NCBI GenBank assembly: GCA_020796225.1
Contig: CM036755.1
Coordinates: 65,788,049 to 65,852,048 of the forward strand
DNA from: Arion vulgaris
Lineage: Eukaryota > Mollusca > Gastropoda > Stylommatophora > Arionidae
Direction: 5' to 3'
Length of the DNA stretch: 64,000 nt
The translations under genes and the position numbers were made by a program. Below are positions 10,748 through 20,988 of the stretch, in pieces (positions within the stretch are counted from its first letter, which is position 1; the number at the start of each line of letters is the position of its first letter). Under the pieces are notes generated by a model, which did not search any database, was not told the DNA's origin, and saw only the letters and a program-made list of their open reading frames with translations.

Positions 10748-13700
10748 CTTGTGGAGAGAGGGTTCGGTAGAACTAATGGCTAGGGAAGTAAACCCTGATA
10801 AAAAATTCCACTGCCTTTTGGGGTTGGCACAGTTATGTCGAAGACTAGAGGAGTACACCTTGACCACAAATCTGGAGAGAGGGACTCTAAGGCACTTGAT
10901 GGTTATGTGTGTATTCCATTCCATCTTCTGGCATCCCTGCTTCCAAAATATGATTCCAAACATATAGACTTTGTCTTTCCTTTGCATGAAACAGTTGGTA
11001 GAGATGGGTTTGATCAAAATGGGCAAGACACATTCCCCATATCAGCTGCCCAGACCAGGTATAAATAAGATGACACATCATAATTACTTTTGGCTCGGAC
11101 ACAATACGGAAAGCAAATCACTGGTTTTTAACATGTCAACATGAACACAAAAAAGCAATGTTCAACACAATCTTTCTCCCAACATTATGATAGCAGTGCC
11201 AAATCTGGACATTGAAATCAAATGATATAAGAAAACTAGTCACAACAGAGATGAAGAGTCTACACAGAATGCTGGGAGTATCAAGAAGAAACCGGTTTAG
11301 AACCGAAGATACCAGGAAAAAAGTGGGTACAACATCAGTACTGAGCTTTATCAAGAAACAACAAATTAAATGATTCGTCAGATTACCAACAAACAGTGCG
11401 CCTCAAAGAGCAATGTTACTTTGATACAGTGGATACGAAGCAAAAGGTCCTCCAAGCAAAAGGTGGGCCTCAAAGATAACAGAAACAACAAAAGACACTG
11501 TTTGTGAAGCACACACAAAGGCCCATTCTAGAAATCTATTCTTATCCTGACACTGTCAAGCAAAACAGGATTGGAGAAAAGAAAAAACAGGTTACTAAGT
11601 CCTCCCATACTGATTGTCTGCATAGAAGAAAAAATAAGAATACAAAAAGCAAGGGTACATTTTATTTCATTGAGTAAGATATGGAAGTCAAAGGAGATCA
11701 AAACAAACACGAAGCTGAAAATGTTTCAATTAAAAGAGAAGTCATTGCTGTTCTATGGCTCTGAAACATGGAAGACAACAAAGGAAACCATCAGAAAACT
11801 GCAGACCTTCGTAAATGGATGTTTACGTAGAATAGAGGGAATGAGATGGTATGATAAGATTATAAACGAGAAATTCAGAGAAAGAACTAAGCAGATACCA
11901 GTGGATAAAGAGCTAAGGAAGAGATGCTAGCAATGGATAGGGTACATATTGAGACGACCTACCGGAAGCATTGCAAGACATGCATTGCTTTGGAACCCGC
12001 ATGGAAAGAGTAGGGACAGTCCTAGATATACCTGGAGAAGAGAGCTAGAGACTTATATTAAAAGGATAGTTAAAACATGGAAGAATTGGAAGAGATGGCA
12101 GGAGAGAGGAAGAAGTTTGTAGACTTGTGCTCCGCTGGGAGTTGAAAGGTGATGAAGAAGAAGAAGAAGAAGAAAGAAGAAAGGTTTTTCACTTCTGCTC
12201 CATATTCCTCTGGTATGTTCTTTCTTTCTTTTGTCCTTCTCTGCTTTTTGCCGCTAGGCGTAGCAGGTTTAACTGATGATCGGCTCCCGAGATAATGCAC
12301 GCTCGGTCGCTTGATATGCTGTGGTATTGTGGAGTTTTAAGATGTCTATAACTCCATCAACCCATCTTTTCTTGGTCTGCCCCTTCCTCTTGATGATTCC
12401 ATTTTCTGGTTGTACGCTCTTGCAACTGGTGTATTCGGGTTCATTCAAACCAAGTGGCCAAACCATTTGAGTCTCTGTTTTTCAATAAATCTAATAGCAG
12501 ATGTTGTTCCGACTGTTCTTCTAATTTCCTCATTTCTTATATGGTCTCTTCTTGTTTTATTTACTGCTTTCTCAAGCATCTCATTTCGCATGTGGTAAAT
12601 TTCCTTTTTTTTCTTTTGTCAGTGCCCATGTTTGGCACTGGTAGCACAGTGTTGGTATAAAGATTGCATTTATAATCTGTCTTTTAGTCTCTACTGGAAT
12701 TGCTGGGTGTTTCAAGATTGGGGTAAGCTGGTATGTAATGTTGTTGGCTTGCTGGATTCTAGTTACGATTTCTCTATCCAGTCTACTATCAGATGTGAAG
12801 ATACTTTCAAGGTATTTGAATTCTCTGACCTGCTTTAGCGTTTGGTCATTTATTTGTATGTTGATATCTTTATGTTCTCTGCTTATAGTCAGACTTCTGT
12901 CTTTTGAATGTTGATCTTCATGTTGTATTTGAGGCAGCTATTGTTGAGTAAGTTCTGGTATGTTATATATATATAAACATATTAGCTAAAGAATCAGGTA
13001 ATTCTTCTACCTCTTCTTCTTCTTCGAACGCTGCATATCGACCACTTGTTAAACCACGCTTTGTGATCCGTATGTGATCTGAGCTTAAGTGATTGTACGT
13101 TGTGCTCCTACCATTTATGCACCTACAACTAGGCCAGCATATCCAATTTCTGCAACACTTTTTATTTACTATTGTAGCTTCCCTAGTCCTCAGTCGCCTC
13201 TTATGACACACCTTGTTGGTCACAGTATTACTATTCTTTTTCCCTTGTGAGCCCAGACAACAAACAACAATCGGGTAGTAATGATAAGAAATGTGTATGT
13301 GCTCAAATTTTATACGGAATAATAACTCACCACGTATTTATCAGGTGAAGTCCAGCCTTCTGAATATGCTGCAATGAGTAAAACTGTGAGTGCTGCATAC
13401 ACAAGAAGGGACAAAATTGTGAGGTTAAAAAATCTGATAACCTGGGGACAAATAAATATTAAGAAAAATTTAGCATGACTGGAGGGAAGGTTATGACAGT
13501 TAGTTAGTCAGTCAGTCAGTTAGTTAGCTAACAGAACAGATATCACTGGAGGGAAGGTCTTGTCAGTTAGTTTAAAAAACTGAGATCACTGAAGGGAAGG
13601 TCTTGTCAGCTAGTTAGTTAGCCCTCTGAGGACACTAACACACTAGGACTTTCAGTTAGCTGAGAGGGACTGAGCAACTATAGGGTGGGGGGCCCTCTGA

Positions 13701-16700
13701 GGACACTGATGATGATTCTACCCAGTCTTTCAAAATAAAAAATATTACAAACTAAAAAGTAGATGAACAAATGAATGGACTTACTGTTGTATCTCTCTGA
13801 CTCATCGTTGCCCTCAGCGCGGTACTGCCAGTTAAGACCATCTGAAATAAAAGCAACACTGTATGACAGATTGAGAAGACCTTCATCATCATTGCACTTC
13901 AGTGATTAACAATGTGTGCTGTGACGTCTTTCTTATACAGGAATTATTTTTTTTAAATTGAGCCCTACCCGGAAGTGCCGCAATGAGTGGGCCCAGTACG
14001 GTTGAATGCGCAAACTTCAAGCATGGTCATTTTTTCGAATGAGAGCTGTTAGGAGTTTGTTTAAGATTGATTATTGTGTCATTTAACGTTTTTATGAAGG
14101 TTTTGACCTTTAGCCACAATCAAGTGGGCACTACACTTTGATCTTAGCCAAAAGGCAAAGAAGGAAGGTTTCAGTGTCAGAGCATGAACTCCAACTCCAT
14201 AGCACAGGTATGGGTCTACATCATAGATTCCCAAAACTTTTCAGCCCACCGCCCACTTTACACTACATAAAATTTGTGACGCCCCTCCACATTATAACAG
14301 TTTGCCAACGCCCTCCCACATATATACATGCTCTATTTTCTCTTTGACACAGAAAATTGATATATATTTCTGTAATACATGGTCAATTTTCAAATGATTA
14401 TATGCACAAAATAGAAAATTGATGAAAAAAAATGGATCGTGTAAGATGGGCATAAGATGAATTAAAATGCAGAATTCAAATTTTAAATGATTTTCAATCG
14501 CAAAATCATGTAAACAATTTATTTTAAAATATTTATTATTAATTTCTTCTTTAAGGAGCCACCAACCCCTAATCGCCTGAACACCCCTAAATTCCTCTGA
14601 ACCCACTAAACCCCCCCCCTCCCTGGAACGCTTCAGCGCCCACTGGGGGGTACCCCACTTTGGGAAACGCTTGTCTACATGATGTAATGAGTTTGCATGA
14701 ATTTTAATTAATATTTTTTTCTTACAAGGCAACAACGGCCTTAAAGTTTATTTCCATCAATATTCTTTTTTCTCTCGATCATTCTTTCCTGCTTTTTTTA
14801 TCAGTCTCATGTGATATATATAAACAACCAAACACCTAGAAAGGGTGTACGTTCACAGCCTTCAGTACCAATTGGAGCTCAGGCGTTTATCCTTCGGTGG
14901 CGCGTTCAGTTTCAACCAGCTGTTTCCCATCGATATGTAATGACTAAGGGTTCTTTAGCATACTCGATTAGATCAGTGGACCTTATGTTTTATTGTCTGT
15001 CTCCAATAGGACTAGGCACTCAATCTTGATTGACTGATATGACCATTATCATTGCACTTCGGTGAGTAACCATGTGTGCTCCGATCTCTTTTACACAGTA
15101 CTAGCTCAATGGCAGTGCACAAACTCTGTAGCACCGCGACGGTCCCGTTGTAATTTAGAAGATGATGAAAATATTTTGTAGGAATATTATTATTATTTAC
15201 ATTTTCGTAATGAATTTTGCAAAGGTAGAAGCTTTCTATGTTGCTCTTCTCGATTTTGAACTGCAAGATTTTGAACTGCAAGATTTTGAACTGCAAGATT
15301 TTGAACTGCCAGATTTTGAACTGCAAGATTTTGAACTGCCAGATTTTGAACTGCCAGATTTTGAACTGCCAGATTTTGAACTGCAAGATTTTGAATTGCC
15401 AGATTTTGAACTGCCAGATTTTGAACTGCCAGATTTTGAACTGCAAGATTTTGAACTGCCAAGGGATCTTTTACATGCTCAACTTGAACACAGGAACTAC
15501 GTTTTATCGTCCATCCCCGATAAGACTAGGAACTTGATCCTATCTACACTGAGATCAGGGATCTCTGGAAAAATATCCTGAAATGGGAGGCAAGCACCTA
15601 ACCTCTAAGTCACAGTGACCCCCAATCTTAAGTACCCAGAGATCAGGGATCACTGGAAATAAGCCTAATTACTCTCATGGGAAGTGAACATATAAATTGT
15701 TTAACCTGAGCCCCACATCTCACTGCTATAAATATCCTCATAGTTAATTATTGTTTTCAATAAGTTGAGCTTTATTAATTAATGAATTACTAATAGGGGG
15801 TCTCTGTGGCTGAGTGGTTAAGCCCTTTGCCTTGCGAGTCGAAGATCGTCGGTTCGAATCCGGACCTGGGCCTTCTGTTCACGAGTGCAGTTTTTCCAGA
15901 GATCCCTAGGATTGTTGACGGAGCTACGGAGTCCGTGCTTTGTGCAATACTCTCTGCAGGTGGCGTGTCATTTCTGTGGAGAGGGACCAAGCCATATGGG
16001 GTAAAACCCGGTAAAATTAAGTCAATCCTTTGGCTTTAAAACCCTTTTATTGAATAACTAATATATAATTTTAGTTAAGGATGAAATTTTAAAACAAATT
16101 TCTTTTCAAATCTTGTAAAAAACAAGTTAATAAACATTAAGCTCAGACTTTCAAACAGCTATTATTCATCATCTCTTTTCATCCAGTTCTGTCGACAAGC
16201 AATACTGAACCAGGTGTTTCAATTCATGATAAAATTTGGTTTACCGGTCTAGGCGGGGAACGACAGAGAGAGAGAGAGAGGAGAGAGAGAGAACCAGGTG
16301 TACATGAAACAAGTTAGCCTAAACACTTTGAGATACATGCTTGGGAGAAGATTGGAGCAATTATGAAAATGTCCATTGTGCTATGAAGATGATCCTCAAA
16401 TGAACAATGACATGAAACAAGTGAGAAATTAACTAAATATCCGATACATAATATGCAAACAACTTTTGAAAATACACGCATCAACTGGCTAAAGTTGAAA
16501 CTGTACCATTCAAATTTAATTTTAAATCAAAATATTCAATGAAGTGGCATGAATCATTGCAATCTTTGGTGTACTTTGTCTTTTTCATCCCATTTCAACT
16601 GCCAGCAGAGCACAAATCTTCAACAAACTGCTTCCAACTCTCTCTTACCATCCCATCCAATTCTTTCCAAATCTTGCCTATCGTTTTAATATCAGTCCCC

Positions 16701-19700
16701 AGTTCTCTTCCACGGGTATTTACAGGCCATCCCTTGCTCCTCTTTCCCTACGAGTTCAAAAACAATGCCTGTCTTGCAATGCTTCCTGTCGGTCTTCTCA
16801 ATGTGTGTCCTATCCATCGTCAACGCCTCTTCCTTTAGCTCTTTCTCTGAGTTTCTCGTTTGTAATCTTATCATACCATCTTAGTCCCTCTATTCTATGT
16901 AATCATCCATTTACAAAGGTATGTAGTTTGCTGGTGATTTCTTTTGTTATCCTCCATGCTCCTGAACCATACAACAGCACTGATTTCATACTTGATTGAA
17001 AGATTTACTTTGCAACTGCAACTAAATTTCTGATAGCTAAATAAGTAACTAAGCAACATTTTATGATTAATTGCTAAAAGCAACTGTTATTGCTAAACGC
17101 AACTGTTATTGATAAATGCAACTGTTATTGCTAAAAGCAACTGTTATTGCTAAATAAAACTGCAATTGCCAAAAGCAACTTATTGCTAAAAGCAACTGTT
17201 ATTGCTAAAAGCAACTGTTATTGATAAATAAAACTGCAATTGTCAAAAGCAACTTATTGCTAAAAGCAACTGTTATTGCTAAAAGCAACTGTTATTGCTA
17301 ACAGCAACTGTTATTGCTAACAGCAACTGTTATTGCTAAATAAAACTGTTATTGATAAATACAACTGTTATTGCTAAATAAAACTGCAATTGCCAAAAGC
17401 AACTGTTACTGCTAAAAGCAACTGTTATTACTAAACGCAACTGTTACTGCTAAAAGCAACTGTTAATGCTAAAAGCAACTGTTAATGCTAAAAGCAACTG
17501 TTATTGCTAAAAGCAACTGTTATTGCTAAAAGGAATGTTAATGATTAATGATTTATTTCTGCAACACAAAATATTACCATTTGAGACTTTCCTTAAATCC
17601 AGACTAAAAACCAGTATTAAATTTATTTTTTCCATTTTAGAGCGTTAGGATTTATTGTCTAACTGTATATCTGTTGTTTATTATTGTAGATCTATCTGTT
17701 ATTATTGTCTATCTTTTAAGAAGTGAATTTCTTCCCTTCTGGTGTTATCTTTTGCTTGATAAAGGCTTTTTGGTCAAAACATCGCTGTGTATTGTTATTG
17801 TTTTTGTAAAACTGCAGCACTGTGTGTTTATGTGTTTCGCTATTGCTACAGTTTTACTTGGCAAAACACATAAAAACATAGTACCTTAGTTGTACAAAAT
17901 ACAAAAACAATATCAATACACAGCAACGTTTCTACCAAAAGGCCTTTTTCATGCAAAGAATACAACAGGAGTGAAGAATTTCACTTCTCACAAAGGCCTT
18001 TTGGTCAAAACATCGCTGTTTATTGTTATTGTTTTTGTAAAACTAACTCAATGTGTGTTTACGTTTTCGTGATTCGCCATTGCTACAGTTTTGCTTCAGT
18101 ATTCCCTGATAATAATCTTCTTCTTCTTCTTCTTTGCGTTCGGTTTCGTATGCTCGCCTAAATCATGAGATGGGTTGCCTCTATGAAGCTGCATGTCAGT
18201 TGGAGTTCTTCGAGAGTTCCCATAGCTTGGTCTGTATGCTTTGTTCATGAGGCCATGTTTCATTTCGTTGGTGTATGTATGATGGACATGACTGCAGGAT
18301 GTGCTCTGGAGTCTGTGTTTCTGTCTGGCATGCACACTGTGCAGTCTGAGCAGGCTTTATTCTGTGCATGTGGCGGTTGAGCCTGCAGTGACCTGTTCTT
18401 AGGCGAAAGATTGTTGTGTGCTGTTTTCTGTTTAGTCTGCTGATGGGATCTTGTGGGTGTTTGCTGTGGGTTTGTTGCCTCCATACCTCTTTGTACTTTC
18501 TTTTGATATGTGTCTTGATTTCTGGTAGTGATACTGGGTGTTTCTGTTGTGTAAGTTTTGTTCCCTCCTTAGCCAGCATGTCTGCTCTCTCATTTCCTGG
18601 AACGCCACAGTGGGCTGGTATCCACTGGAGAATAATTTTGTTGTGTTCTGAGAGCTCCTGATAATAATAATATAATAATTCCTCTGTACGTATACATTAC
18701 ATAGGGCCTGCAAGTAATTTCTCCATGCTGCTCTATCCTGGGCAACTCGCTCAATCTCATCCATGGAACTGAGACCGATATTTCTTGCCTCTCTCAGCAA
18801 AGTTCGTTTCAGGGTCTCCTTAGGTCGACCTCTTTCTTGAACCCTTCAATGCCTGCTTTGATATTCGTTGATCATTTCTCCATTTATATTGATATCAAAT
18901 TTAAACAAACTGAATAAATGAAGAAATCAGAAGAAGATTGGATGTGAAACCAGTCATGCAATTCATAAAAGAACAACAGATTAAAGGGTTTAGACACCTG
19001 ACAAGAATGCCCTGGTATCGCCTACCACAGAGAGCCACACAGAAAAGTATAATGAGTACAAAGATAGAGAAAGACCCGCAAAAGATGAAGTGACGACATC
19101 AAGAACAGCCTTACGAAAATGAATATCAGCTTACAAAGTGCCTTAAAACAAGCACACACAAGATCATTACGTCCCCCCAACATTTCTATAAAGGAGTAAA
19201 TGGTGGAAGAGAAGAAGGAGAATAAGTGTGCTCAACTCACCACAAGTCCAGCAAAAAATCCAGCACCATAACAGTTGGTTTTATCCATAACAACAATGTT
19301 TTTTCCATCAGTGCTCTCGGCCATTGGGATGATAAATATTTCAAGAATACCTAAACAACATCAACGATATATCAATCAGTAATTAGTAACAATTAAAATT
19401 AGTCATCAATTATCAGCAATAATGTCACAAATACCAACACAAGATGACTACTATAATATCTTCTTCTTCTTCGAACACTCCACATCGACCACTTGTCAAC
19501 CACTCTGTGTGATTTGTATGTGATCTGAGCTTAAGAGCGATTTACGCTGTGCCAGTTATGCGTCCACAAGTAGGCCAGCACATCCAATTTATGCGTTGCT
19601 TTTTATTTACTAGGGTAGCATCATTAGGGCCTACATCAGTCGCCTCTTGACATCGTGTAGGTTGCAGTGGTACTATTCTTTGCTTCCTTGCGGCCCTGGC

Positions 19701-20893
19701 ACCACACAGGCGTCTATAATATGAGCAGATTAGAACAAGTTGTCATTCTGCGCCTTAGAACAGGACACCATCGACTCCACAGCAACATGTATACAAAATT
19801 CAAGATTGGCAATTCAGCCACGTGTACATGTGGACAGGCACATCAAACTGCAGAGCACATACTTCAATAATGCCCGAATATGATGTAGTGAGGAAAACTC
19901 ACTGGCCTAAAGAAACAACACTCGACCTAAAACTACAGACCTCTGTGTGAGCTACAAAAGACAGTGAAGTTTATACAAGAGACAACATTGAATGTATAGA
20001 CAATATTTCAAGCGAACGAAAGGAAGGAAGGATCAGCAATAATAAATATTATTAATTAATAATTAATTACTGAGTGGTTACAGCGGCCCAAATTAGGGGT
20101 GTAAAGAATAGTACCACTGTTACCAGCCACGAATGTCGTAAGAGGCGACTAAGGAGGTTGGTCGTCAGGCTAGCTACCCCACACCGTAAAAACACTAGAT
20201 AGCTACTAGAACCAAGAAAATTCATAGCTCGCCACCCGAGGAGGAAGGAGGAGCCTGCAAGGAGGGAGAATGAATGCATGAAAATGGGGAGAGAGCGTAG
20301 AGAACTTCATCGCACATCTCCATAATTGCTCTGATCTCACCTAAGCATGTATTTCAGTGTGTTTAGACTAACAACTCCTTTCTGTTTGGTTGATGTATCT
20401 ACTGGGGTTTCTCACATGGTCTTCCTGTTTTGTTGCAACCTTTCTATTTGCCCAGCTTGCGCAACCGAGATGCTGATTACCCTTTTATCTTCTTCACCAA
20501 CCTATTGTGTTTTTGACAGATGCAAAATCAGCACTCTGAGCACTCCAGTTCAGAAAATTGCCAGGGCTACAGACCCTACTGTCTAAACCAGCGTCTCCGA
20601 AGTGGGGTACCGCCCTAGTGGCGCTGAGCGTTCTAGGGGGCGGTAGTGGGTTCAGAAGAATTTGTGGGGTGTTCAGGCGATTAGGTGGTGTCTAAGAAGA
20701 AATTAATTTAAAAATATTTTTAAATAAATTATTTAATTTTGATGGAATAACATTTAAATTTGAATTCTGCATTTAAATTATATTTGACCGTTTAACGATC
20801 CATTTCATCTTTATTTCATGATATAATCATTTAAAATTGACTATGTATACAGAATGTATATCAATTCTATCAAGGAAATAGACATGTATATAC

Positions 20894-20988
<95 letters not shown>

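Noticed and set aside
15012..15581. Long repetitive frames (DFELQ, FKIWQ, LAVQN) on both strands
   Set aside because: Produced by a 15-bp tandem array whose length is divisible by three; no splice, start or codon-bias support.
15796..15870. tRNA-Ser/Leu gene
   Set aside because: A- and B-boxes are good, but the sequence runs on into the SINE-F body found in four other places, and a convincing cloverleaf acceptor stem is lacking.
18540..18662. Cellular RNase H gene
   Set aside because: It is joined to the Cys/His C-terminus typical of I-like LINEs and ends in a GAA tail.
20879..20985. (TA)n run as an origin or promoter
   Set aside because: A simple microsatellite inside a hAT-type element; no other origin or promoter features.
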